DNA of 64,000 nt from Choanephora cucurbitarum (Eukaryota; Mucoromycota; Mucoromycetes; Mucorales; Choanephoraceae), in the NCBI GenBank assembly GCA_025331435.1, contig JAIWNI010000013.1, positions 62,001 through 126,000 on the forward strand. The letters are read 5' to 3'. Position numbers and translations under genes: made by a program. Shown in pieces: positions 22,922-35,400 of this stretch. The notes beneath the pieces were generated by a model. The model ran no database searches. It had not been told where the DNA came from and was given only the letters and a program-made list of their open reading frames with translations. The stretch's first letter is position 1, and each line of letters begins with the position of its first letter.

Positions 22922-25372
22922 GAAGAAAAAGAGAGTACATCAACAAAATTAACGGCCAAGTTTATGCCTAGCTGTTTTTTAGAAAGAAAAAATGAAATTG
23001 ATTTGCTTCAGTCAATTAAAGGCAAACAAGTCTAAATGATTGAAATAAACATAGTCTAATTATTGTATTTCATTTGATTTACTTTTGGGCTTAGGGTACA
23101 TTCTACTTTGCTGAATGGAGCAAGAGCAATAAGTAAAACTTCCCTAATTGAACTTAAGAATTCTTAGAGCGATAGGCTTGAGCGTCTAACCTGACAACCT
23201 ATTCTTTACTACTAGTTTTGCAGGATGTTTCGTCTAACTTTTGAACTGACAACGTCGATGAGATGTCATGTGCTTTGTATGAAAAGGATGTTTCCTAAGA
23301 TTTTATCTGAATCAAAAGGAACACTGAAGTTGTTTTATCTGTATAGCAATGCAAGAGTCATAAAGTTGGTCCACTATAAATAATTGCTTAGAGATGGATA
23401 ATACAAGATGTGATTGAAGATCAGACATTGTGCATCATGGACCAAGTCTATTCCCGTCACCAAATAAAAGAATATAAATCAAGAGATACTTTGTTTAGCT
23501 AAAGAGAGATCACTTAGTTTTTACTTAATAAACTTAGTCGAGCGTTAGTTGTATTTTGCCCTGGTTTTTTTTTTGCTTCCGATAAAACACCTGATCATAC
23601 AACAATAACATCCACTACTAAATACACTTGTGAAGATCAAAATAATATTTTTCTCCACTTTCTTTATTCTTGTCCCTAATGCTTTGATAACCTAAGCAGA
23701 ACTGTATAACCACTCTCAAAGTATTTACTCCTGTCTCTCTTCTCATATCTTACTTTAACCATACCAAAATGTCATAGGTACTGTTGTGAATGTAAGAGTG
23801 GAACAAAGAAATCCTTTAGAACTCGTATAGTTTATTAAAGAAAAATCAGATGTCGTTTATAGCTATGGATTATCTAGGTATTTATATCTTTCAGGTCGGA
23901 TGGACTAATTCTTTCATCTAGAGATGATCAGGGAATCTACTTTAATATTGAGGATACGGAAAAGTATATCATTGACCATGTCTCAGATATTCAATCTACT
24001 CAGCTCTCAGGTCGTAGCTGATCTGAGATGGTAAAATAGACAGAAATTAATTTAATAAAATGTTTAGCGCCATCTTGTCATTTTCATTGTCACCTCAATT
24101 CTGATTTTGTATAGCTGATATCAATAGTTATCCACATCGATAAGGCCTGAGTCCCAAGAGTCAATTGGTCTATTTGATATATGATCCAATTTGTCTCTCA
24201 AGTTAGCATCATATTAGAATCGATCTCTAAAGGATAGATAGATGAAGTAGACATTGATCCATTACAGTTACTCTATTTCTATTCTAGACTTTATGTCCAG
24301 ATATAGCATGTATTAATGATACAGTGTAACATTTATTTCGTAATCAGTATATAGATTCTAAATGTTCACAACAGGTACATTTTGCTTACTTTCAAATTTG
24401 TTACATTTTTGTCGTCTTGTAGTATTTCTACGTACTTTCTACTAACAAATTAAATTAAATTACGTCTGGAATACATGAGCGTGTTCTAATATGATACAAG
24501 AAGTATCACTTTACAAGGCACGAATTACTTGTAAATTACATATTGAAACTAAATGGTCAGAATCGATTTTTTATGTGAATAAATAAATCTTAAATAATTT
24601 ATCTTTCCTTATTTCAAACAAAGGATTAGAAGAGACTCATATCGCTTCACAGCCTATTGACTATTATCGAATTATCACCAAAGTCAAGTACAATATTCGC
24701 TCGGTTTAAGAGTGTTTGACTTAAGAGTATGCTTAATGTAAGAGTGGCAATCCTTCAACTTGAAAATTGCTTCAAGCGCTAAAATACCATTCGATTTAAG
24801 AGTATATGCTCAATACAAGAGTGTATTTCTCAAGAATATGTACATTGACAAATCAATGATGATCCAGCTTTATCGCATTATTGAGTCATTATGAATTATG
24901 CTATGTTGTATACTTGACACAACAATTGTATTACACATTTAATAATGATTTACTGTACTTTTCTATTTTAAACGCAGTATCCAACAATAAAAGGCTTTTG
25001 ACAAAAACAACCAAGTATGTATTGAATGACTATCTGTAAGTCGGCAAACACATTGTAAATGCTTTTGCAATGCTTCTCTCGGATCTCCTCAAATCTCTAT
25101 CTTTAATATTTACATTAAAATCAAGTAACACAACTAACATGTAGTGACAAAAAGGCAAAATAGTTGTTGTCGTTGCGTCTCCTATTTTAAAATATTTGAG
25201 ATTTATCAACATACAAAGGTTGATTTCATAATATGTTTGACCCTATATAGCAGGAAAAGTAAAAGTCAAATAAATCTTAGTCATCATATAAACAGCCGTG
25301 ATTGGTCAGTTATAAAAGTCACGTGATTAAATATGACAATATGTTGATGTCGCAAAAAATTTTCGAACAAAA
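22922..25372. other. 2.4 kb gene desert upstream of the tRNA
   Basis: AT-rich DNA with no credible gene. It contains the iterated TAAGAGT block listed separately. Short frames near 25030-25326 have no motif. A TCACGTG palindrome occurs at about 25319, 50 bp before the tRNA. Confidence 0.55.
24697..24826. repeat. Iterated TTTAAGAGTRT motif block, possible transposon end or MITE
   Basis: TAAGAGT occurs at 24707, 24722 and 24739 (spacings 15 and 17). After about 50 bp come a related TTTAAGAGTAT at about 24795 and CAAGAGTGT at 24816. The upstream and downstream sub-blocks share the start TCG-G/A-TTTAAGAGT. The core resembles the reverse complement of the iterated motif beside the transposase relic (TATAAGAGCGAAT). 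No ORF lies between them, so a solo end or non-autonomous element is my reading. Confidence 0.5.
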
Positions 25373-25445
25373 GGTCTCATGATGTAATTGGTTAGCATGT
25401 AGGACTCTGAATCCTGACATCCGAGTTCGAGTCTCGGTGAGACCT
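25373..25445 (+). tRNA. trnQ-CUG: tRNA-Gln (anticodon CUG)
   Basis: A complete cloverleaf can be drawn. The acceptor stem GGTCTCA pairs with TGAGACC, the anticodon stem TAGGA pairs with TCCTG around the loop CTCTGAA (anticodon CTG, reading CAG), and a T-arm GTTCGAGTC is present. There is no intron. CCA is not encoded, as expected for a eukaryotic nuclear gene. It stands alone in a gene desert. Confidence 0.93.
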
Positions 25446-25448
25446 CCA

Positions 25449-25455
25449 TTTTTTC
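25449..25455 (+). terminator. RNA polymerase III oligo-T terminator
   Basis: A run of T residues begins four bases after the tRNA 3' end (CCATTTTTTC), the normal Pol III stop signal. Confidence 0.8.
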
Positions 25456-26120
25456 TACTTTTGTTTAGTGATTACGTAATCTCGGCTTTTGGGGTCAATG
25501 CATCTCTAATTTTACATTAGTTTTCTCTCTTGTATTCATAGGCTTGCAATTGTATTACTGCTAGAGCGATGATTTTTATTAGATTGAAAAGACTCAATGT
25601 CAATTTCTGAATGCACGTTTATTGAGTGTGTGTTAAGACAGACCGCATTTTGAACTAAATCAACGAAACAGATAATATGGCTAAATCAGATCTATCTACC
25701 ATGTGCTTCTTAGCTGGACATAAGCTTCTTGGATTCAGGGCTCTAGGAGAAAATTAGACGTGGCATGTCTTGCTGTATGTCAGCACAAATCATTTGCCTT
25801 GGATAGAGTATCCTTTTCATATAGACATCTCCAATTGACGAGTGATTTTCTAGCTAGATTTAGATTGCAGACTTTACTGTATCTTTCTAGACAAAACAGT
25901 GTGCCTTGATATCCAAATAAGCAATATATGCCAAAGGCCAAAATGGCAGTACACTCAGCATTATCATACATAGGCTCATTTGCAATAAAATCAAGACAGT
26001 TAACCAAATCAAGGCGAATTCATTACTTGGAATATTTCAATAGTCCGCATAAAGAAAAAAATAAAGTTCAAAAAACTTCTAAGGTGTAGTTTTTTTTTTT
26101 TCTTTTATACACATTTCGCC
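25456..26120. other. Intergenic between the tRNA and MAD2
   Basis: No gene seen. The only longer frame (25780-26007, -) has no motif. A T run and the sequence CTTTTATACACATTTCGCC directly precede MAD2. Confidence 0.55.
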
Positions 26121-26987
26121 ATGAATCTTAACTCATCCATCACGCTTGAAGGATCTTCCTCACTTGTTGTCAAATTCTTTGGTCAGTGAACTCAGAAGAG
26201 ACTTGGATTGACAATGGACTGATGCAGATTTTTTTTTTTAGAGTGTGGACTCTATAGTATTTTATACCAACGTGGTTTATACCCAATGGAAGACTTCAAA
26301 CTTATCAGCAAATACGGCATGAAGGTTTACATGTCTGACAACCCAGAACTCACCAGTTATGTCAACAAAATTATTCAACAGTTAGAAGGTAAGCTTACCT
26401 TTTAAAGAGAGAGAAAGCGATATTAAGCCATCAGTTTAGTTTGGCTAGTCAACAATACCATTAGCAAACTAGTCATTGTGATCAAGTCAAAAGATACACT
26501 AGAGGTTTTGGAGAGATGGAGCTTTGATGTAAATATTAATGGAGACAATGGACTTCCTATGGCAGAAAATATACCACCTGAAGAGTAAAGAAAAAAAGAA
26601 AACAATCATAATCACATAACTGATTGTTATCTCAATGGATAGGGCACAGATCATTCAACACAACACAGTGAAACAGATTAGAACCATTTTACGTCAAATC
26701 ACAGCGAGTGTATCCTTTTTACCCGAGTTAAACTCAGATGATTGTAAGTTAGATGTCTTTATTTCGTCTTCAAATCACTTATTTATCTGAATGTAGGCGG
26801 ATTTAATGTGCTAGTGTATGCCAATAAAGATGTCGAGGTGCCTTTATCATGGGGCGACTGTGGGCCTAACTTGATTGCAGGTGGTGGTGAACATGTACGA
26901 CTAAAATCGTTCAACACACTGGTGCATAAAGTAGATACATTTGTAGCATATAAAATGGATCCAAGTCATTTCACAGATGAACAATAA
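26121..26987 (+). CDS. MAD2: Spindle assembly checkpoint protein Mad2 (HORMA domain)
   Basis: Five exons: 26121-26181, 26242-26388, 26440-26584, 26643-26743 and 26797-26987, giving about 214 residues, close to the family length. The HORMA core shows GLYSILYQRGLYP, KLVIVIKSK...VLERWSFDV and the C-terminal safety belt VRLKSFNTLVHKVDTFVAYKM. Mad2 binds Mad1 and Cdc20 at unattached kinetochores and inhibits the anaphase-promoting complex. Its stop is 55 bp from the convergent VPS4 stop. Every exon junction is fixed by conserved residues, so the model is firm. Confidence 0.96.
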
Positions 26988-27042
26988 TTTACATTTCTAT
27001 TCCTCATATTTAATAATAACAATAAAAAAAATAAACACTGAT

Positions 27043-28641
27043 TTATCCTTCTTGACCAAAATCTTGTGTAAAAGTAACATGTTGCCTAATATCAGCTTCA
27101 TTGACAGTTGGACGGGAATTCTTGACTGCCTTTAAGAAGTCTTGAACTGTCAACTCGGGTTCCATCAGTTGTTCTCCATCAATATCCATCCAATTCATGA
27201 CCTTTGCATTAGGATCTCCAGGAGAACAGGGTGTGTAATATTGAGTCATGACATTAGGGTTTGTGCGAGAAGGTGCAGTGACCTAAGGAACATAAATGAA
27301 TGCACTGGAGGGGGGGACTTCTTTTTTTTTGTCAATTTTACCTGCTTAAAATGAGTAGCACTCTGGACCTTTCGAATAGGCTGCATCAAAGCATCTCTGA
27401 CCAAGACAGCAATATCTGAACCAGAATAACCATCTGTCATTTCAGCAAGTTGTCTATAGTCTTGTTGTGTCAGGTTACAGGGTGTGTTGCCTACGTTCAA
27501 TGCAAATAGATTGGCACGGGCCTTGACATCAGGTAAAGGAATATAGATACGTCTTTCAAATCTTCATGGATCGTTAGTGTCGTTACACTGGTACCCCTTC
27601 CAACTTACCTTCTTCTGATAGCAGAATCTAATTGCCAAGGTATATTGGTAGCACCCAAGACGAGCACACCATCCATGTCATTACCTACACCATTCATCTG
27701 AACCAAGAATTCAGTCTTGATACGACGAGAGGCTTCTGATTCGCCTTCACCTCTGGAACCACAAAGAGAGTCTACTTCATCGATGAACACAATAGCTGGC
27801 TTACTCTCTCTTGCCATCTGGAATAGTTGTTTGACTAAACGTTCACTTTCACCCAACCATTTAGATACCAGATCAGATGAAGAGACAGAGAAGAAAGTAG
27901 CGTTGGACTCAGTTGCTACTGCCTTTGCCAAATGAGATTTACCTGTACCGGGAGGACCGTACAGTAAGATACCACGCCATGGTTTACGTTGGCCTGTGAA
28001 GAAATGGGGTAGCTTGATAGGCATGATGACTGCTTCCTTCAAGGCTTCTTTGGCGCCCTCAAGACCAGCTACATCATCCCAACTTACATTTGGTTTCTCT
28101 GTCAAAATAGCACCAGAAAGATTGGCACGCAACTTCTTTAAGTCTGCATCGTCTTCTTCCTCAGATTTATCATTTGATCCACTTTTTTTTTTTAAGAAAA
28201 AGATAAGCGTACTTGGATACTATAGAATAGAAAAACTTACACTTTTTTTGTCTTACTGCCAGTTGTAGCATTACCGTTTTTCGGACTAGCTGCTTGTTCC
28301 TGCGCGTTCAGAAAAGACTTTAGAGTTTCTGCTCTATCCAGATATTCAACTAGTTTTTCTCGAATACGTTCTTTTAACCTATCGTTCTTCTCATCTTTTT
28401 ATGAAGATGAGCTTTCTTTCAAGATCCTTTTTCATTTTTTTTTTTACTTACAACGTATGGCAGTCATGAAATATTCAAGACAATTTTGGTATAAGTTGTA
28501 TGCATCTTTGTAGTTTTCGTTTCGGTCTTCTTCAGTTGCTCTCTTGGCAATATCGATTGCTTTCTGTTTAGAGAAACTTCAGTCACTCATTCGTAGTTCA
28601 GTTTGTCATTTCTTTACCGTGAGAAAGTCTGTATTGGACAT
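27043..28641 (-). CDS. VPS4: AAA ATPase Vps4 (ESCRT-III disassembly)
   Basis: Six exons (28641-28618, 28563-28452, 28394-28241, 28181-27609, 27561-27342, 27282-27043) give 440 residues, matching yeast and human Vps4. An N-terminal MIT domain ([16 protein letters not shown]...[15 protein letters not shown]) binds ESCRT-III tails. The AAA core has Walker A GPPGTGKS, Walker [11 protein letters not shown], pore-loop KWLGESE and the arginine finger pair in SAIRRRFERRI. A C-terminal helix after [11 protein letters not shown] is the Vps4-specific element. It recycles ESCRT-III in endosome sorting, cytokinesis and membrane repair. The first coding exon is only 24 nt. Divergently arranged with CLPTM1 across 541 bp. 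Confidence 0.97.
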
Positions 28642-29182
28642 GTCGGTTTGGATTAAACAAGAGATGGATGAACTGTGTGTGTATCAAGGGGGGAAGAAAA
28701 AAAGAAAAAGAGAAAATAAGGTATTCCAAAAAAAAAAGGAGAAAAACAAGAGACGCCCGAGATTTACATTACGGGCGAACTCCATCATGCACTAGAAGAG
28801 TCACACAAACAAAATGAACAACTCTTATCAAACCATTCTAGAGTCCTTTTTCTTCTCGATATGTCTCTCCTTGAGTCATTTCAGTCTTTTTACAGTGTTT
28901 CATTGGTAGTTTGCATCACACAACATAATACAAAGACATTTTCTTTTGTTTTCAATAAAAAATAATTGAATGTAAATCATGAAGCATAAGAGAAACCTTA
29001 TATGGATAACGCTTGGCCATCTATGTTTATGGCAAACCAGTTCCTTTTTTTTTTTGCTTGAATCTTGTTATTTTATGCACTATGGAAACGTATTCCCCCA
29101 AAAGAACAAACGAGCGGAGATCATAAAGCCAGTTTCAAGAACAGACCCTTTATTTTTTATTTCTCTCTTTTCTTGGTTTATC
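28642..29182. promoter_or_regulatory. Divergent promoter region VPS4 / CLPTM1
   Basis: 541 bp between the two starts without another gene. It contains poly-purine stretches near 28690-28755 and a T-rich leader just before CLPTM1. Which sites drive which gene cannot be told. Confidence 0.4.
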
Positions 29183-31440
29183 ATGGTAGAAAGTACAACA
29201 AAAGGACCAGCTAATTCAGCTGGCCCAACTACGCCTCATGCTACACCAAGACAAGAAGAACAAGGTTTTTTCAAAAAGTATGGAGGCCAGATCCTTCAGA
29301 TGTTGTTCTTTTGGTTAGTGATGCGAGCTATCAGTGGAGGTAAGAAAAGGAAACAAGTGTTTTCGAGAGAAAAAAGAAGCTGATTGGATCTACTGTTAGG
29401 TTTCAGCAGCTCCAAGACTGAAACTCCTGTACCTGCAACCACAAGTCCTCATGTTGCTGATACAACGACTCAAACGGCATTCAAGAGTGGTGCTATGACA
29501 CTTCGTGATTATGCTGTCGGTGTACCTGATGATGTCTTTTATTATCCTAATCCTTCTGTTCCTCTCGCTCATTTGCCTGATGGTCTTATTCCTCTCTGGC
29601 CACCTGGTATACCCATGGAAGTGTCCGTCTACGTAAGCGAACAAGACTATTTCACCGACTATCAAAAGCAACCTGATTGGAAGACAAATGGAATTCACTA
29701 TCAAGAACCTTTTGAAGCAAGAGAACACCAAATCGATATTCCTACTACCAAAGTAAACGGAGAGTGGGATTGATATAGACAGGGTGATTCTAACATTTTT
29801 TTCTTTTTTAGACAATGCAACACAATGGTACTGTCTATGCTCACATCTTTGTCACACAAGAGAACATGCCTTTGGATCCTAAAGATGCACGTTTCAATCC
29901 AAATGCTATTGTCTATTACCGTCATGGTAAGAACCCAAAAAAAAATGAACGACTTTACTATCTATTGACACACTACTAGTCTTGACCAAGTTTTATCCTC
30001 AAAAATCAATGGCTAAGCAAAAGAACTTGTTAAAGAAGAGTGAAGAAGAAGAAACAAAGGAAGAAAAAGCACCTGTTGTGGAAGAAGGTAGTGCTGCCAG
30101 TATTGTTGATTTAGGTGCTGGTCTATTGGGCAACTTGACTCGTCGTGGTCCCTTGGTGGCTCACTGGCAGCACAATGTCACATTGACTTTGATTACAGAC
30201 AAAAAGGCCGCGCTTCCCAAGAACGGATTACAACCACCTATCATTAAATGTAAAAAAAAATGAAGCTAAATAGAAAAGAGAGGATACGTGTGACTGATAG
30301 TGTATTCTAGATATTCAATTGGAACATCACCTTTCCCGAACCCCGAATGGAAAACAAGGTTTCTATCGTCCTATCTTGTATCCCAATGATTTCTGGGCAT
30401 TACAACAAAATGCTTTCCCTGTCAACGAGACAGTCCAGACACTTCCTCTCTTGATCCGCCTTGAGCCTATCTCTATGTGGAAGTTCAATATCTACTCTAC
30501 TCTGGATGAATCAATGAAACAACAGGCCAATAGTCCCATGGGAGGCATGACCTCAAGTGACCTGGATGAAGTAAAGCGTATGTTCATGGAGACCAACCCC
30601 GTATTGCTAGGCACAACCATCATCGTCAGTCTGCTTCACTCTCTGTTTGAAATGTTGGCCTTTAAGAACGATATTCAGTTCTGGAAAAAGAAGGAGAACA
30701 GTACAGGTATCTCAGTGCGTTCGTTGATTGTCAATATCTTTTTCCAGATTGTGATCTTCTTGTACTTGCTCGATAACAACCAAGAAACTTCCTACATGGT
30801 CTTGATCAGTCAAGGTTTTGGGCTGTTGATTGAGTTATGGAAGGTCTTTAAGGCTCTCAAGTATGAGTTGATCTGGACCCCTGGATCTCTCTTGCCCAAG
30901 TTGGGTCACCAAGCCGAGACGACAGAAGAAGAAGATGAGACTGGCAAGTATGACGCTATCGCCTTCAAGTACCTTACCTGGGCCTCTTATCCTCTCTTGG
31001 CTGGTTATGCTATTTACTCACTTTATTATGAAGAACACAAGAGTTGGTATTCTTATGTCTTGAAGACATTGGTTGAATTTGTGTACATGTTTGGTTTTAT
31101 TACCATGTTACCTCAACTCTATATCAATTACAAGTTAAAGAGTGTAGCTCATATGCCCTGGAAGACTTTGATGTACAAGTCATTGAACACATTTATTGGT
31201 AAAAAAGAACACATTTACTTTAACAACATCACTCATTCAGCTTTTTTTTTGGTAGATGATTTATTCGCCTTTGTGATCAAAATGCCTACTTTACATCGTC
31301 TTGCCTGTCTTCGAGATGATTTCGTCTTCTTTGTCTATCTTTATCAAAGACATGTCTATAAGGTAGATCCTACGCGTGCCAATGAATATGGTCAAGTAGG
31401 TCAAGAAAAGAAGGAAGAGGAAAGCAAGAAAGATAAATAA
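29183..31440 (+). CDS. CLPTM1: CLPTM1-family multi-pass membrane protein
   Basis: Exons 29183-29339, 29400-29752, 29812-29926, 29980-30249, 30311-31198 and 31256-31440 give 655 residues. The order is one N-terminal hydrophobic segment (LQMLFFWLVMRAIS), a long lumenal domain (WNV-type region with DDVFYYPNPSVPL and HNVTLTLI), then about five helices and the diagnostic LNTFIDDLFAFVIKMPTLHRLACLRDD. Human CLPTM1 and CLPTM1L act in ER lipid scrambling and receptor trafficking; an ER role is likely here. The last intron (31199-31255) is 57 nt with no in-frame stop, so unspliced mRNA would still translate with a 19-residue insert inside that conserved segment. The stop is 27 bp from the convergent SmG stop. 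Confidence 0.95.
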
Positions 31441-31467
31441 AAAAAAATTTGTCTTTATTTACATATA

Positions 31468-31803
31468 CTAAATACGTTCAAGAGCTTCCATGATGGAAAT
31501 GCTGTTACCACGAATGACCTAAATAACAAATAAGAAATGGGCAAAAGGTTTTCTTATTCAAGGACATTACCACCATGCCAATAGTGTGCTTTTCTGTAGC
31601 ACTGATCTCTTCCACAGTCTCATCCAACACAATGTTCATGAAAGGATCGAAGCCACGAAGAACACCTGTGACTTTACGGTTGCCGTTCAGTTGAAGTGAA
31701 AGACGCTTGTCCATATACCTACGAAGGGATGTTCAATCGTCTTTCGATTGTCAAACATTCCAATGGCTTACTTTTTCAATTCGGGTGTAGTTGTCTTTCC
31801 CAT
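31468..31803 (-). CDS. SMX2: Spliceosomal Sm protein G
   Basis: Three exons (31803-31772, 31718-31571, 31518-31468) encode 76 residues, the same length as human SNRPG. The Sm1 motif reads KRLSLQLNGNRKVTGVLRGFD with PFMNIVLDE, and Sm2 reads IGMVVIRGNSISIMEALERI. SmG is part of the seven-member ring on U1, U2, U4 and U5 snRNAs. It ends on a conserved ERI tail without extension. Head-to-head neighbour is the 44-aa microprotein gene. Confidence 0.96.
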
Positions 31804-32175
31804 GACTAATTGAAACGCGTTTAGTAAAGATGCATAGGATCAAGTGTATACCATACCTTGATTTGTTAGAAATAAAAATAAGAGAGAGAGAGAGAGAGTA
31901 TCTTTAAAAAAAAAAAAGTAATTTTTTTTTCTTTCAAATTATTGTATTTGTTACATGTCAATTAAAAAAAAATAACCTAAAAAAAATTCATTTAAAATAA
32001 AATGTGCAAAAACAACATGACTCAAAGCCATTGTTTAGTCTATCACTCTAGTCTTACTTGAGGGTGAAAGAAGGGAAAAGGCAAGTAAGAGGAGGGTTGT
32101 CAAATTAAAAGACAGATCAGGCCTGCCATTAATTTTTTTTTTATTTCTCGTTTTTTCTTTTTTTTTTCTTCAGGC

Positions 32176-32427
32176 ATGGCACAAGTCAACAAGTTTTATA
32201 CTTTTGTTATTTTATGTACTGGAATGGCTGTTGGAAGTACAGTGACAAACAAGGTAAACGCTTTCTTTTTTAAAACGAAAATAGAACTTATAGCCTCATC
32301 GTTTCAACTTAGGTGATGAAGCCTGATATGGTAAATCGTATTTAACGAAAAAAACTAAAAAACTGATTTAATAATCATCATAATACAGTCTATTCCTAAG
32401 GTTCAGCTACCCAAGAAAGACGAATAA
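32176..32427 (+). CDS. Small predicted single-pass membrane protein, 44 residues
   Basis: I infer three exons: 32176-32253 (26 codons), 32313-32330 (18 nt) and 32389-32427. The introns are clean GT-AG units of 59 and 58 nt, phases 0 and 0. The product has one hydrophobic segment (FYTFVILCTGMAVGSTV) near the N-terminus and a short Lys-rich C-terminal tail ending KKDE. It is much too short for most gene finders. I do not recognise the family. Size and topology fit small mitochondrial inner-membrane or ER proteins, but nothing proves location. It sits in a 660-bp gap between SmG and the CLC gene, 39 bp from the CLC stop. Confidence 0.6.
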
Positions 32428-32466
32428 TATACACAAACATAAATAATAAATTAACAAAACAACTGT

Positions 32467-35400
32467 CTATGACGACTCTTCTTCTTCGTCCAATTCTTTT
32501 AGGTAAGCCAAAAGTCTTCTTTTATGAATAATGCCCAAGTATTTGCCACTTGCATGTGTCACACAAACATATCTTGCTCCAAGCTTAGTAAACATATCCA
32601 TCAATAAAGTCATGGAAGCATGTTGGTTAATGGTCAATGGAGCCTATATCAAAAAGCAATTGTAAATGGGATAGGTCATATATATATATATATTTTTTAC
32701 ATGATCAATATACTGTGAAAAGTCATTGAGAGGTTGAGTGATCTTTCCAGTTTCAACTAAGAGATCTCGAATAGGTGTCTTGAGATCATGATTCAGAGAG
32801 AGTTGCATACTAGATGTAGTGTCAGCCAATCGTTTGAAATAACAGGGCATCTGATTGATTTCCTGTTCGTTCATCGTGGCTGACAAGGTGGCTTCCAACT
32901 GTTCCAATCCATGAATGACTTCACTTGTAGCTATATAGCCTTCCAAGACATCACCATCGCTCAAGATAGGAAAACCACCATCTTCTGCATATCCCATCGA
33001 TCGGACGACGGCTAACTTGTGTTTCAATTTGCCTATGCTGATCGGTTCATCAATATCAATGGTAGAGAGGTATTCTGTGATATTCAGGATGGTCATGGTA
33101 TGTACATAGTCTCGACGAGCCTCTAAATAAGGATATTGTTTCAAATCAATCAATAAGTCATAAATGCCTTCGACAAACATAGCATCTGCAATCCATTTAG
33201 CCACCTAAATACACTATGTGTCAGTCAACACACCATAGGATTACTTTTTTTCTTTTTTTACCATCACAGCAATCATAATAGGCTAGAAATGATAAAGGGT
33301 GAGTAGGAGATAGCATAAGAACAAGTTGGGGTTTACTTACTAAGGCATAAGTCAAGGAATAAGTCAATTCAAACATGATGACCACTAAAGAGATAGTCGT
33401 TCTTGTCACACCAGCCAAACCAGCAGCAGCACCAACGATGGCATACACGCCTGGGATGATACATTCACCACGTGTAGCAAGGTCATTTGCACAGGCAGTG
33501 AAGGGCCAAGCATGAGGATAAGTAAGTGTGACGTATTGCATTACGAGACCAATGATTCTTCCTGTGATGGCACCGATGATCAGACTAGGTAAGAAGATAC
33601 CCCCAGGAACAGTACAGCCAAATGTGATCACTGTCAAACCCATCTTGATACATAAAGTGGTCATCAATAGATAGAGCAGTTGAGGTATTTCTGCTACCGT
33701 GCGTCTAAAGAAAGAGGTGAGTTGTCTTGCTTGGCAAACAAAAAGGGACTACTTACGCACAAAGACCAGCATTATCGTTTGTAGGTGAACATTCTGAAAA
33801 CAGTTCTGCAGCAAATTCACTTAGACCCATTCTATCATACATTGAGTCATGTCAATACGTTTGATCTTTACACACACTCCATCTTACCTTGAAAAGGGAT
33901 TCCAGAAACTGACAAGAGCAGTAACCAACATGATACACAAGACTTCACAAATGGGATATTTTCCAATAAAAGTGGATTTTCGCATATGTTGATACTTGAT
34001 ATTGAAATATGTAACAAATGCGCCAAAGAAACCCTAACCATATGTGTTATTAAGTTGTCTATTGCATTAAAAAAAAAGAAGGATTGCTTACTGCAAATGC
34101 ACCACAAATAATAAGAGGAACAAGTTCAAACAGATGATAATCTTTATCATACGATACTTGGAATAATACAATCTTTCCAGTACCAAAGGGATCCATGATC
34201 TATTGAGAGAGGTGTAAGTTCATTTTTCCTTAATATGGTCCACATACCTTCAAGACAACAGCAGCCACCATAGCACAGCAGTAACTTCGAATCATTGTCT
34301 TCATAGGAAAATAATAACTGACTTCTTCAAGACTAAACAAGACACCTCCAATAGGAGCACCAAAGGCTACGGCTACACCAGAAGCAGCAGCAGCAGATAA
34401 TATTTCTCTTCGTTTACCTAGACATAAAGCTGATGAATAACATGATCATTTGCCTATCATAGAAACTTACTTTCATTCTTATTGAATTTTGGAAACAATC
34501 GACAGGCAACATTACCTGCAGAACATGCCAGATGAACAAAAGGACCTTCTTTTCCTGCTGTAAGTCCAGCTGATGTAGAGAATATCTAATGCAGGTAAGA
34601 TATAAGAAAGCATGATCCTTATATATATTTTTTTTTACCATGCCGATACTCTTGACAATCAATGTTTTGATACCCAAGAACCCTTTGATCACAAAACCAC
34701 CCAAGATCACTTTAACTTCAGGAATACCTGATCCAGCACTATAATAGACATTTTTGGTATCGTATTGAGGAGGTTCTAATGCTTTTATCTCATTATCATG
34801 AGAAAAAGAAGCGACGGAGGATGATCTGGGGAAATGAACAGGCTTAGACGGAGTACGAACTTTCACTTTTTCAGCTGTTAATTTGACCATTGCTGAGGCA
34901 ACAAAAGAGAACAATAACTAAAAAAAAAAAAAGAAAGAATGAGAAAAAAAAAAAAGAAAAAGAAATCTATCTAGTTTACACCAAAACAGGTATACATGAA
35001 CATGGCTGTATAGAAAGTAGCGTTCTCTCCTTCTACACCAAATACTTCAGGCCAAGTCTTCCATGCTTCACAAGATCCTAAAGAAGGGCTTATGGTTAAA
35101 CTGTAATGATAACATAGTCTAACTCACCTTTGTTTTCCCAGCAACAAAAGTTACTGTTGAGCCTCCAATTGGTGGTGCAGTAACCTTGTTTAAGGTCAGA
35201 CATCCATTCTTGGACTACATCAATCAACCAAGCAATGGCAGCAACGACAGAGCCAATGATAATGACCAAGATCCAAGCTTGTGACGCATCACTCGATTTC
35301 ATCATTTGGCCTCTCCAGCCTGCCATTTCTCGAAGTTTTCGTTTTCTTACACCTTCTTTGATTCTATCGTGAATCCAATCTAGGTAATATGTTAACAGAA

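Noticed and set aside
31881..31898. Microsatellites such as (GA)n here, at 51709-51728 and (GT)n at 43392-43409
   Set aside because: Ordinary slippage repeats in introns and promoters; noted but not taken as signals.
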